Shown in pieces: positions 9,821 to 18,588 of a stretch of 64,000 nt of DNA. Within the stretch, counting starts at the first letter, position 1. The number at the start of each line of letters is the position of its first letter. The stretch comes from an uncultured Winogradskyella sp. (GTDB lineage Bacteria; Bacteroidota; Bacteroidia; Flavobacteriales; Flavobacteriaceae): positions 1 through 64,000 of the forward strand of contig NZ_CALGNH010000013.1 of assembly GCF_937958655.1 (NCBI RefSeq). Reading direction: 5' to 3'. The position numbers were made by a program, and so were the translations under genes. The notes below the pieces were generated by a model. That model was not told the origin of the DNA and made no database searches. It worked only from the letters and a program-made list of their open reading frames with translations.

Positions 9821-11080
9821 TTATTCTGTTCTTAATGCGTCAACAGGTTTCATTTTTGTAGCTCTATTGGCTGGTATTAATCCTGCTAATAAACCCGAAA
9901 CCACTAATATTATTAAAGCTGTAAAAACTACTTGCATGCTAACACTAGGATTAGCAAAATTTTCTACAGGACCTACATTATCTAAAATTGTATTCATTAT
10001 CCAAATAACTAGTGCGGCAAATGATACTCCGAGCATACCAGACAGTATGGTTAGCACTAAACTTTCTTGCAGTATTTGACCTTTTATCATCCATGGAGTC
10101 GCTCCCAACGCACGTCTTACTCCGATCTCTTTTGTACGTTCCTTAACTACAATGAGCATAATATTATTAATACCAATAATACCAGACATAAGGACCAAAG
10201 CTCCTACAAAATAACCGACTATAGATAGTATTGAAAAAAGACCATTAATACGACCAAACTGTTCTGATAAATCAAAATGACCAATAGCCCGTTCGTCTTC
10301 TGGATGGATTTTGTGTCTAAACTTCATTAAATCGAAAACCTGTTTTTTAATACTGGTAATAGACACACCGTCTACAGCAGTTATGGCCATCCACCCAACG
10401 CTCTCACCTCTATTAAAGGCTTGCCCAAAGGTTGTAAAAGGAGTATAGATTGTACTTGCATCTTGCTCGTCGTCACCTTGACTGTTAGTCATTTTAAAAG
10501 TACCTACAACTAAAAAGTTAACTCCATTAATTTTTACATAAGTTCCTAAAACATCCTCGTTCTTATCATAAAGACTTTTTACTACACCTGTTCCAATAAC
10601 ACAAATTTTTCGTTTGTTGTTTATATCTGAATAACTTAAAAACCGCCCTTGAAGAATATCCATAGGTTGCTGATTAATATATTCTGGATAATCACCATAA
10701 ATCTCAAATGCACCAGTTTTTGTCCCTCTAACAACATTATTATTACCTCTAAAGCCGCCTAATTGATTTCTCGGAGATACGTACTTAAGATTTGGAATCT
10801 CAGATTTAATGGCGGCAACATCTCCTATTTTATAATTAAAATATCTGCCTTTTGGAAGACCTTTATAAGGCTTAGAAGTGCCTTGAGTCCACATAAACAT
10901 AGAATTTGTGGCAAAATCACCAAAATCTGCGGTAACACCATTTCTTAAACCATTAGTTAAAGCCAGTAGTAAAACTAAAATAGTTATACCCCAAAAAACA
11001 CCAAATGCGGTTAATGCTGTTCTAAATTTGTTAGCATTTAAGGCTTCTAATATTTCGTCCCAACGATCTCTGTTAAACAT
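9821..11080 (-). CDS. ABC transporter permease (MacB/FtsX type)
   Basis: MacB_PCD periplasmic region plus VVKERTKEIGVRRALGATPWMIKGQILQESLVLTILSG and C-terminal PANRATKMKPVDALRTE. Confidence 0.93.
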   Translation of the reverse strand: MFNRDRWDEILEALNANKFRTALTAFGVFWGITILVLLLALTNGLRNGVTADFGDFATNSMFMWTQGTSKPYKGLPKGRYFNYKIGDVAAIKSEIPNLKYVSPRNQLGGFRGNNNVVRGTKTGAFEIYGDYPEYINQQPMDILQGRFLSYSDINNKRKICVIGTGVVKSLYDKNEDVLGTYVKINGVNFLVVGTFKMTNSQGDDEQDASTIYTPFTTFGQAFNRGESVGWMAITAVDGVSITSIKKQVFDLMKFRHKIHPEDERAIGHFDLSEQFGRINGLFSILSIVGYFVGALVLMSGIIGINNIMLIVVKERTKEIGVRRALGATPWMIKGQILQESLVLTILSGMLGVSFAALVIWIMNTILDNVGPVENFANPSVSMQVVFTALIILVVSGLLAGLIPANRATKMKPVDALRTE

Positions 11081-11081
11081 A

Positions 11082-12326
11082 TTACTCGTCTCTTAAGGCT
11101 ACAATTGGTTTTATCTTTGCTGCGCGATAGGCTGGTATAAAACCAGCTACTGCACCAGCGATAACAAGAAGAAAAACCGTGGTTAGTGCTATGTTAAAAT
11201 CTACCTGAGGGTATTTTATAAAATCACTATCTATTTGAGGGCCGACAACTTCTAAAAGTCCCAATCCAAATATTAATCCAAATAAACCTGAGAACATAGT
11301 AACAAATACAGCCTCTTGTAAAATCATACTTACAATAGACATGGGAAGTGCTCCTAATGCTTTACGAATACCTATTTCCTTTGTACGTTCTTTTACAATA
11401 ATTAGCATAATATTTCCAACTCCTACAATACCTGCTATAATTGTACCTATACCAACAAACCAAAATACTCCCTGAATAGTAGCTATTAAAGAGAATATTT
11501 TTTTGGCTTCTTCTAAAGTATTATTAACTCTTACTGCACTTTGATCCTCTGGAGATATAGTATGAATTTCTTTAATTTGAGATTCTATTCCTTCGGCAAT
11601 AGCATAAGATTGGGCTACAGCTTCGTCAAAATTATCCGCCATTTTTACGGTAAATGCCATGTTCCTAATATTATCTCCTGCATTAAATATTTGTTGCGCT
11701 GTTGAAACCGGAATATAAACTTGACTTTCTTCTCTGTCACCACCTGGGTCAAAGAATACACCAACTACCTTAAAGTTGATTCCGAAAATTTGAATGTTCT
11801 TATCTATAGCATCCTCATCTTTAAATAAGTCTTTCTTCATTTTATTACCAATAACAGCCACTTTTTTATGATTTGCTAAATCAGATTCGTTTATAAAACG
11901 ACCAGTACCTATATCTGCGTTCTCTATAAATTGATTATCTGGCAATGTCCCTCTAATACGGTAGTTACCTGTTTCGTTTTTATAGTTAACTGAACCGCCC
12001 CAAATCATATAATCTCTAGTTCTGTACTCTAATTGGTGATCATATTTTTGCTCTACAGCTTCAAAACTTGAATTTTTCAATTGAATCCTCCGACCCGGAT
12101 TAAGGCCTTTGTAACCTTTTGAAGTCACACCTGTCCATACCGAAATTCTGTTAGTGGCATCTTGCTCAAACTCCGATCTTACACCATTTTCTATACCTTT
12201 ACTAAAACCAAGTAGGATGACAAGAATAAATATGCCAGAGGCTACGGAAAGCCCTGTAAGAAACGTACGTAATTTATTTTTACGTAAGGTCTCAAATATT
12301 TCTTGCCAACGCTCAATATCAAACAT
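11082..12326 (-). CDS. ABC transporter permease (MacB/FtsX type), second copy
   Basis: IIVKERTKEIGIRKALGALPMSIVSMILQEAVFVTMFSG, C-terminal PAYRAAKIKPIVALRDE. Confidence 0.93.
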   Translation of the reverse strand: MFDIERWQEIFETLRKNKLRTFLTGLSVASGIFILVILLGFSKGIENGVRSEFEQDATNRISVWTGVTSKGYKGLNPGRRIQLKNSSFEAVEQKYDHQLEYRTRDYMIWGGSVNYKNETGNYRIRGTLPDNQFIENADIGTGRFINESDLANHKKVAVIGNKMKKDLFKDEDAIDKNIQIFGINFKVVGVFFDPGGDREESQVYIPVSTAQQIFNAGDNIRNMAFTVKMADNFDEAVAQSYAIAEGIESQIKEIHTISPEDQSAVRVNNTLEEAKKIFSLIATIQGVFWFVGIGTIIAGIVGVGNIMLIIVKERTKEIGIRKALGALPMSIVSMILQEAVFVTMFSGLFGLIFGLGLLEVVGPQIDSDFIKYPQVDFNIALTTVFLLVIAGAVAGFIPAYRAAKIKPIVALRDE

Positions 12327-13020
12327 GTGCTGAGGCTCTAACTTGTTCTACTTTACTATCGTCTATAATAACACCATCTTTAAGATTAACAATACGTTTT
12401 GTCATCTGTGCAATATCGGGCTCGTGCGTAACTACTAATATCGTTTTACCTTCATCATTTATGCCTTGTATTAAATCCATAACTTCATAAGAGGTTTTTG
12501 TATCTAAAGCACCTGTTGGCTCATCTGCGAGTAGTACTTTTGGGTCACTGGCTAAAGCTCTGGCTATTGCTACACGTTGTTTTTGCCCACCTGAGAGTTC
12601 GCTTGGTAAATGATGAGACCAATCTGCTAAACCCACTTTTTCTAGATAATGCATAGCTTTTTCTGTACGTTCATTTCTTTTTATACCCTTGTAGTATAGT
12701 GGCATAGACACATTATCTAGCGCACTTTTGTAATTGATAAGGTTAAAAGATTGAAAGATGAAACCTAAGAATTCGTTTCTGTACTTTGCGGCTATTTTTT
12801 CATTTAGACCTCTTATTGGCACACTGTCTAAAACATATTGACCTTCATCAGCCTCATCAAGCATTCCTAAAATATTGAGTAAGGTAGATTTTCCTGAGCC
12901 TGAAGATCCCATAATTGAAACTAGTTCTCCTTCTTCAACATTAAAATTAATACCTTTTAGAACGTGAAGCGAATTGCTTCCCATTTGATAAGATTTGTGT
13001 AAATCTTTAATTTGTATCAT
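12319..13020 (-). CDS. ABC transporter ATP-binding protein (MacB/LolD type)
   Basis: Walker A GSSGSGKSTLLN, signature LSGGQKQRVAIARALASDP, Walker B VLLADEPTGALD. ATG at 13020 (MIQIKDLHKSYQMG). Confidence 0.95.
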   Translation of the reverse strand: MIQIKDLHKSYQMGSNSLHVLKGINFNVEEGELVSIMGSSGSGKSTLLNILGMLDEADEGQYVLDSVPIRGLNEKIAAKYRNEFLGFIFQSFNLINYKSALDNVSMPLYYKGIKRNERTEKAMHYLEKVGLADWSHHLPSELSGGQKQRVAIARALASDPKVLLADEPTGALDTKTSYEVMDLIQGINDEGKTILVVTHEPDIAQMTKRIVNLKDGVIIDDSKVEQVRASAHV

Positions 13021-13144
13021 GTGATGATGGTTGATTGATGCAATAATACACAAAACATTACCTGACTTGTGCTAAGTAATTGTTAAGAATTACTTACAAC
13101 GACTATGTTAGTAAGACTATTGAGAATAAAAAATGTTACAGTTT

Positions 13145-13378
13145 TTAATCCAATTTTTTAGCGGTACTAGATTTACTGTAGGTTCTGTATACAAAATACC
13201 CTATAGTTGCTACTAAGACGTATGGCATTACCATAAGAAACATTATACCATCGTTAATACCTTCTGCTGCGGATTGGTCTTCTCCACTTTCTAAAACTGC
13301 TCTGCACATAGCGCATTGGGCATTGGTCTTTATAAAAAAGAGCATTGCGCATACAGTAAGAATAATTTTACGATACAT
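13145..13378 (-). CDS. Small membrane protein with signal peptide and CxxC (QCAMCRA), unknown function
   Basis: MYRKIILTVCAMLFFIKTNAQCAMCRAVLESGEDQSAAEGINDGIMFLMVMPYVLVATIGYFVYRTYSKSSTAKKLD from ATG at 13378; sits in the COX assembly cluster. Confidence 0.75.
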   Translation of the reverse strand: MYRKIILTVCAMLFFIKTNAQCAMCRAVLESGEDQSAAEGINDGIMFLMVMPYVLVATIGYFVYRTYSKSSTAKKLD

Positions 13379-13380
13379 AA

Positions 13381-13926
13381 CTAAGCATAGTAAGGTGAAA
13401 TCATAAGGTAAACGACAACTCCTGTTACGGCTACGTATAGCCAAAGTGGAAATGTAATCTTTGCAATTTTTTTGTGTCGTTCTATATTATTAGTTATTGC
13501 TCTTACATAGGTTATAAGCACAAATGGTATAATCACTATTGATAGTAAAATATGAGTGATTAGCACAAAATAATATATGTATTTAATTACTCCTACTCCT
13601 CCAAATTTTGTGGAATCACTCGTCATGTGGTACGCTACATACATTACTAAAAAAGATACCGAAAGTGCAATGGCAAACTTCATTAGCTTTTCGTGTAATT
13701 TTCTATTCCCCTTTTTTATCATTACTACAGCAATAACTAATACAATTGCTGTAAGCCCATTTACTGATGCATAGATTGGCGGTAAAAAACGTAACGGTTC
13801 AACATCAAAGCCTAGGCGTTTTAAGTTAATTCCAAACAACAAAGCTACTGCAATAGGGATTACTACAGATAAAATAACAATCCATTTATTGTATTTTTTT
13901 TCTTTTTCTAAATTAACCTCATTCAT
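13381..13926 (-). CDS. DUF420 family membrane protein
   Basis: Multi-TM protein with conserved His (YHMTSDSTKFGG, YFVLITHILLSIVIIPFVLITYVRA, HKKIAKITFPLWLYVAVTGVVVYLM). Confidence 0.8.
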   Translation of the reverse strand: MNEVNLEKEKKYNKWIVILSVVIPIAVALLFGINLKRLGFDVEPLRFLPPIYASVNGLTAIVLVIAVVMIKKGNRKLHEKLMKFAIALSVSFLVMYVAYHMTSDSTKFGGVGVIKYIYYFVLITHILLSIVIIPFVLITYVRAITNNIERHKKIAKITFPLWLYVAVTGVVVYLMISPYYA

Positions 13927-13928
13927 GT

Positions 13929-14675
13929 TTACTCATTCAATAATTTAGCAATGTCTTCTTTTAAGATTGATATTTGTTCTTTTTCGCCATCATCTTCTTG
14001 CTCTTCCTCACTTACCACACCTCTATAGTATATCATTGGATTGCCAAAGGCATCTTTTCGGCTTCTTATAAAACCCTCTTTATCTATTAGTGCAAAATTA
14101 CCCGAATGTTCAAATCCACCCTCAACTTCTGCATTTTTACCTGCATAAATGGTAAACCCATTATTAGCTAAATCGTATATAGTCTTCTCTTTACCTGTCA
14201 TAAAATGCCAGTTGGGATTGGAAACTTTATATTTCTCTGCATACGCCTTAAGCACCTCTGGTGTATCCATCTCTGGGTTGATGGTAAATGATGCCACACC
14301 AAAATCATTAAAATCTTTAAACTCATCTTGAATATCAACTAGGTTTCTACTCATTCTTGGACAAATTGTTGGGCAGGTTGTAAAGAAAAACTCCACTATA
14401 TAAACTTTACCTAAATAATCTGCATTGGTAATTGTTTTTCCGTCTTGATTAACAAAACTAAACGCTGGTACTTTTTTAGGCTGGTTGTTAATCTCTAAAT
14501 AAGCTAAATCACTTTTATTGGTCCTAGTTGAGGTCGATAATTCTTGGCTTCGACTTTCATCTCTTGTAATATCATCTTTACTTACGCGATCTATAATTTT
14601 TGGAATAAATATTATCCCAAATACTAAGAGTATAAATGCGATACCGCCGTAAGAATAATTTGTTGTTTTACTCAT
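13929..14675 (-). CDS. SCO1/SenC family copper chaperone
   Basis: FFFTTCPTICPRMSRNLVDIQDEF with CxxxC, distal His in GFEHSGNFALIDKEGFIRSR. Confidence 0.93.
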   Translation of the reverse strand: MSKTTNYSYGGIAFILLVFGIIFIPKIIDRVSKDDITRDESRSQELSTSTRTNKSDLAYLEINNQPKKVPAFSFVNQDGKTITNADYLGKVYIVEFFFTTCPTICPRMSRNLVDIQDEFKDFNDFGVASFTINPEMDTPEVLKAYAEKYKVSNPNWHFMTGKEKTIYDLANNGFTIYAGKNAEVEGGFEHSGNFALIDKEGFIRSRKDAFGNPMIYYRGVVSEEEQEDDGEKEQISILKEDIAKLLNE

Positions 14676-15375
14676 TGTTTATTAAATCTTTTTCGCGTCT
14701 CTTGTTGGATTCATCAAAATCGCCTTTGCGCTTGTCTCTATATTCTTTAAATAAAACACGCATATCTTCTGCTGCCATTTTATTTTTTAACTCAGATACT
14801 TGTGTGCAATCATAGTCAAAAAGACCATAGATAGGCACCTTAGTTTCCTTTTCTTTTTCGGTTCTATCATCAATTCTACCTCTTTGATTTAGGTCTCTAT
14901 CTACAATATAAACTGAATTAGTTCCTAAGTTTGAAGTGAGTTGAACTTCTGATCGCAGGGCATTAAAAATGCTTCTTATTTCCCTTTCATCTGTGTATAG
15001 TAGGTGCCAAAACCTAAGATCTTCGTAAGACTTTATTTCTTTAAGCAATGCCTCGGCTTCCAATTTGGCTTCGGGTGGCAACAATACTACAACCTGAAAG
15101 GATTTAAAACCTTTATTTATATCGTAAACAAGCTCTTTTAAATTTAATGCTGCTGTTGCATGATCATTTGGTTTTTTACCCCAAAAAGAGAGTACCGTTA
15201 AATGGTCTTTAAGCTGAATATTATTTTTATTGTTGGCTAACTCCGTAATATTCTCTTTTACGATATCTAGTGGATTATAGTTATCCTTAGAAAGTAGCAT
15301 CACTATAATAAAAGCTACGGGAAGAAAGAATAATATACTTAGAATTAAATAGCGACTTTGCTTACTTACTTGCAT
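14668..15375 (-). CDS. Membrane-anchored thioredoxin/SCO-like protein lacking the CxxxC motif, unknown function
   Basis: N-terminal TM; LTVLSFWGKKPNDHATAALNLKELVYDIN and VYIVDRDLNQRGRIDDR resemble SCO/thioredoxin fold elements; only one Cys in the protein. Confidence 0.6.
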   Translation of the reverse strand: MQVSKQSRYLILSILFFLPVAFIIVMLLSKDNYNPLDIVKENITELANNKNNIQLKDHLTVLSFWGKKPNDHATAALNLKELVYDINKGFKSFQVVVLLPPEAKLEAEALLKEIKSYEDLRFWHLLYTDEREIRSIFNALRSEVQLTSNLGTNSVYIVDRDLNQRGRIDDRTEKEKETKVPIYGLFDYDCTQVSELKNKMAAEDMRVLFKEYRDKRKGDFDESNKRREKDLINNE

Positions 15376-15386
15376 ATTACAAAAAT

Positions 15387-15416
15387 AAAAAAGGTGGTTT
15401 TAAAAAACCACCTTTT
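15387..15416 (-). terminator. Intrinsic terminator after COX subunit IV-like gene
   Basis: AAAAGGTGGTTT / AAACCACCTTTT hairpin followed by a T-rich stretch on the minus strand. Confidence 0.8.
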
Positions 15417-15443
15417 ACTATTATTTAACTCAATATTTTGAGT

Positions 15444-15890
15444 TTAAAAATCACGTTTTATTAATGCGTCCTCTGTAAAATAAACCTCATATACATAACC
15501 CCCTTCTTGTAATAAGATAAATATTAAGTAGCAAATTAAAAAGACTGATGTCCAAACTACCATGCGTCTAAGGGCTTTGGTCTCATCTCTCATGTGCATA
15601 AAGTCCCATGTGATGTAATACGCTTTTACAATAGTTAAAAGGATGAAGATTAAATTTAAAGGCTTCATGTAAACAAATGGTGACAAAATAATATTACCAA
15701 TTGTTGCAAAAAATCCACCTTCGAGAGGATCTATCCAAGTGTGCATTAACACATCTGGTTTGTAAATACCTAATACAACTTCTATTGCTGTAACAAAAGT
15801 TAAGAAGGCTAATACTCCCCATATTTTTTGTGTATTAGACTTAAATTTCCAAAGTCCTCTAAATATTTCTAATTTATGCTCGTGTGCCAT
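15444..15890 (-). CDS. Cytochrome c oxidase subunit IV family protein
   Basis: Small multi-TM protein (LNLIFILLTIVKAYYITWDFMHMRDETKALRRMVVW) next to COX III genes. Confidence 0.85.
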   Translation of the reverse strand: MAHEHKLEIFRGLWKFKSNTQKIWGVLAFLTFVTAIEVVLGIYKPDVLMHTWIDPLEGGFFATIGNIILSPFVYMKPLNLIFILLTIVKAYYITWDFMHMRDETKALRRMVVWTSVFLICYLIFILLQEGGYVYEVYFTEDALIKRDF

Positions 15891-15909
15891 AACTTATTCT
15901 TAAATGCTG

Positions 15910-16911
15910 TTATACTAAATAGAAGAATGTAAATACAAATACCCAAACTAAATCGACAAAGTGCCAGTAAAGTCCAACTTTTTCAACCATTTCATAGCTT
16001 CCTCTTCGCTCATAAGTTCCTAGAATAACGTTGAAAAAGATAATGATATTGATAACGACTCCTGAAAATACGTGGAATCCATGGAAACCAGTAATAAAAA
16101 AGAAAAAGTCTGCAAACAACGCAGTACCATATTCATTAACCTTAAGATTAGCACCTTTAACTACTAGCTGTCCATTATTTTTAACCCACTTAAGAGATTC
16201 CTCTCTAGAAAGTACTGTTTTGTGACCTTCATCATTTATTTCTTGAGTTCTTACTAAGATATTACTATTAGCAGCTAAACCTTCGTAAATTTCATTAACA
16301 CTATAAGGTGGTAAAGGATCTTCGGTAACAAACCATAAGCCGTTCTTTCTTTGGTGTTGCGTGCGTTCGGTTGAGTGATGTACTGCAAAGTCATCTATTG
16401 AAATGCGTTTAAATTTATCTTCGCCATCTACCGTTACATATTCTCCAAATTGCAAAATATTTCCACCTTTTGTTTGTACTGCACCATAATCTCCTTGGAT
16501 AAATGTTGCCCATTCCCATGCTTGTGATCCAACAAAAATAGCTCCACCAATAATGGTTAAAAACATGTACAATGTTACTTTGACCTTGTTCATGTGGTGA
16601 CCTGCATCTACAGCTAGCACCATAGTTACAGAAGACATAATAAGTACAAATGTCATAAAGGCTACATAGATCATAGGTAATTCTTGACCATGCAAAAAAG
16701 GTACGTGTGTAAACACCTCATCTGCTATAGGCCATTCCTTAATAAATTTAAATCTCGAAAAGCCATAAGCCGCTAAGAAACCAGAAAATGTTAGTGCATC
16801 AGAAACGATGAAAAACCACATCATCATTTTTCCATAACTTGCTACTAGAGGCTTATTTCCGCCTCCCCAGGTTTTTCCTTCTGTGCCAGTACTTGCTACT
16901 GTAGAATCCAT
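15910..16911 (-). CDS. Cytochrome c oxidase subunit III with long soluble insertion
   Basis: FFFFITGFHGFHVFSGVVINIIIFFNVILG...VGLYWHFVDLVWVFVFTFFYLV; about 100 aa hydrophilic insertion between TM helices. Confidence 0.92.
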   Translation of the reverse strand: MDSTVASTGTEGKTWGGGNKPLVASYGKMMMWFFIVSDALTFSGFLAAYGFSRFKFIKEWPIADEVFTHVPFLHGQELPMIYVAFMTFVLIMSSVTMVLAVDAGHHMNKVKVTLYMFLTIIGGAIFVGSQAWEWATFIQGDYGAVQTKGGNILQFGEYVTVDGEDKFKRISIDDFAVHHSTERTQHQRKNGLWFVTEDPLPPYSVNEIYEGLAANSNILVRTQEINDEGHKTVLSREESLKWVKNNGQLVVKGANLKVNEYGTALFADFFFFITGFHGFHVFSGVVINIIIFFNVILGTYERRGSYEMVEKVGLYWHFVDLVWVFVFTFFYLV

Positions 16912-16947
16912 AGAAATTATTTAATTTTTAAGATTGGACAAAAATAA

Positions 16948-17547
16948 TCAAATTATATCGCTAAAAAAATATAAAAACAAAAAGAGCGCAAGCCAAAGTA
17001 GGTCTATGAAATGCCAAAAATTGGCAGCCAGTTCTAAACCCAACATATTATTGACATTATACTTTTGTTTAAAATGATTATAAATAACAACAATTAAGCA
17101 TATTAACCCAGCAATAACGTGTCCTATGTGCACAACAGCTATTAAATAAATATAAGACATGGTAATATTACTCGTAGGGCCTGTAAAATTATAACCTGCT
17201 TCTATAATTTGACGAAACCCTACAAATTGACTAAATACAAACACAATTCCTAAAATAAAAGTAACGACTAACCAAATCATGGTCATTTTACTATTTTTTT
17301 GCTTTAAAGCTTTTTTTGCCAGTATAAATGTTAAACTACTCAACAAAATAACGCCTACGCTTATTAAAAATGCGTTTGGTAATTCATAATTACTCAACCA
17401 ATCTTTATCTTGTCTCTGTTTTGCGCTAACTATAAAGGCACTAATGATGGCAGAAAAAGACATAATTAAAGAACCAATACCAAACCATAACATCATTTTT
17501 TTTGACCTTGAATTCTTTTCCTGCGCTGTTCCTTGTGTTAAATCCAT
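16948..17547 (-). CDS. Cytochrome c oxidase subunit III (second, short form)
   Basis: SYIYLIAVVHIGHVIAGLICLIVVIYNHFKQKYN...LELAANFWHFIDLLWLALFLFLYFF. Confidence 0.92.
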   Translation of the reverse strand: MDLTQGTAQEKNSRSKKMMLWFGIGSLIMSFSAIISAFIVSAKQRQDKDWLSNYELPNAFLISVGVILLSSLTFILAKKALKQKNSKMTMIWLVVTFILGIVFVFSQFVGFRQIIEAGYNFTGPTSNITMSYIYLIAVVHIGHVIAGLICLIVVIYNHFKQKYNVNNMLGLELAANFWHFIDLLWLALFLFLYFFSDII

Positions 17548-18441
17548 TTATCTTAAAAATTTATCTGCAACATAAATAATTTGCAACATAGTGATATAAA
17601 ATACGCTCGATAACATTAATTCTTTTGCGGCCTTAGCAGTGCGTTGTTGAAATAATCTAAAGGCATAAACAACCATCATTACTCCAAGTAAAAAAACGAC
17701 AGATGCTCCAAGTATAGACAGCTCTAATTTACCTGTAAAACCAAAAACAGGGATTATAGAAGCAATTACCGTCCACACGCTATAAATTACAATTTGCACG
17801 GCCGTACCTTTGTCGCGTTTACCTGTAGGCAGCATAAAGAACCCTCCTTTTTCATAATCTTCATACAAAAACCAACCGATAGCCCAAAAATGTGGAAATT
17901 GCCAAAAAAACTGAATGGCGAATAATGTTCCTGGTTCTATTCCGAATGAATTTTGAGCGGCAACCCAACCTAACATAAAAGGAATAGCACCTGGCAATGC
18001 TCCTACAAAGACAGCCAAAGGGGTTTTGGTCTTAAGTGGTGTATAAATACTAGTGTAAAGAAATATTGAAATAGCTCCCCACATTGCAGTCTTAGGATTA
18101 ATGATATATAAGCTTATTAAACCTAAAAGCGTAAAAGAAGCCGCAATAATAAAAGCCATATTAACAGACATACGACCAGCTGGTATTGGCCTGTTCTTAG
18201 TTCTATCCATTAAAGCATCAAGATCTCTTTCTATGATTTGATTATAAGCATTAGATGCACCAACCATAAAATAACCACCAAAAGCCAACAATACTAGCGT
18301 TTTAACGTCTAAGGTATCGGCACCAAGAAGATAACCTGCAAGGGCGGAAAACACAACACTTATAGACAATCCCATTTTTGTGATTTCTTTAAAATCAGTT
18401 AGGATAGATGCTTGTGATATCGAAGTTTTATTACGACTCAA
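17548..18441 (-). CDS. ctaB: Protoheme IX farnesyltransferase (heme O synthase)
   Basis: ASNAYNQIIERDLDALMDRTKNRPIPAGRM motif. The track start (TTG at 18477) overlaps a promoter -7 box; TTG at 18441 (MSRNKTSISQ) is a more likely start. Confidence 0.93.
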   Translation of the reverse strand: MSRNKTSISQASILTDFKEITKMGLSISVVFSALAGYLLGADTLDVKTLVLLAFGGYFMVGASNAYNQIIERDLDALMDRTKNRPIPAGRMSVNMAFIIAASFTLLGLISLYIINPKTAMWGAISIFLYTSIYTPLKTKTPLAVFVGALPGAIPFMLGWVAAQNSFGIEPGTLFAIQFFWQFPHFWAIGWFLYEDYEKGGFFMLPTGKRDKGTAVQIVIYSVWTVIASIIPVFGFTGKLELSILGASVVFLLGVMMVVYAFRLFQQRTAKAAKELMLSSVFYITMLQIIYVADKFLR

Positions 18442-18474
18442 ATCGTGTAGTTCTACTATAATTATTAGCGTGTG

Positions 18475-18505
18475 CAAAGATACTCTGAAAATTAGTTATT
18501 ACCAA
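18475..18505 (-). promoter_or_regulatory. Candidate promoter of ctaB
   Basis: Minus strand TTGG-N19-TATCTTTG, matching the Bacteroidota TTG / TAnnTTTG pattern. Confidence 0.6.
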
Positions 18506-18512
18506 CGCAGAA

Positions 18513-18543
18513 TCTGTTTTAATTATTGGTTAAAATAAGTTTG
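18513..18543 (+). promoter_or_regulatory. Candidate promoter of MBL-fold gene
   Basis: TCTG-N19-TAAGTTTG about 45 nt upstream of the ATG at 18589. Confidence 0.5.
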
Positions 18544-18588
18544 TAAGATTGTTTAATTTTATGAGACTTAACACTAAAATCTCTCATC

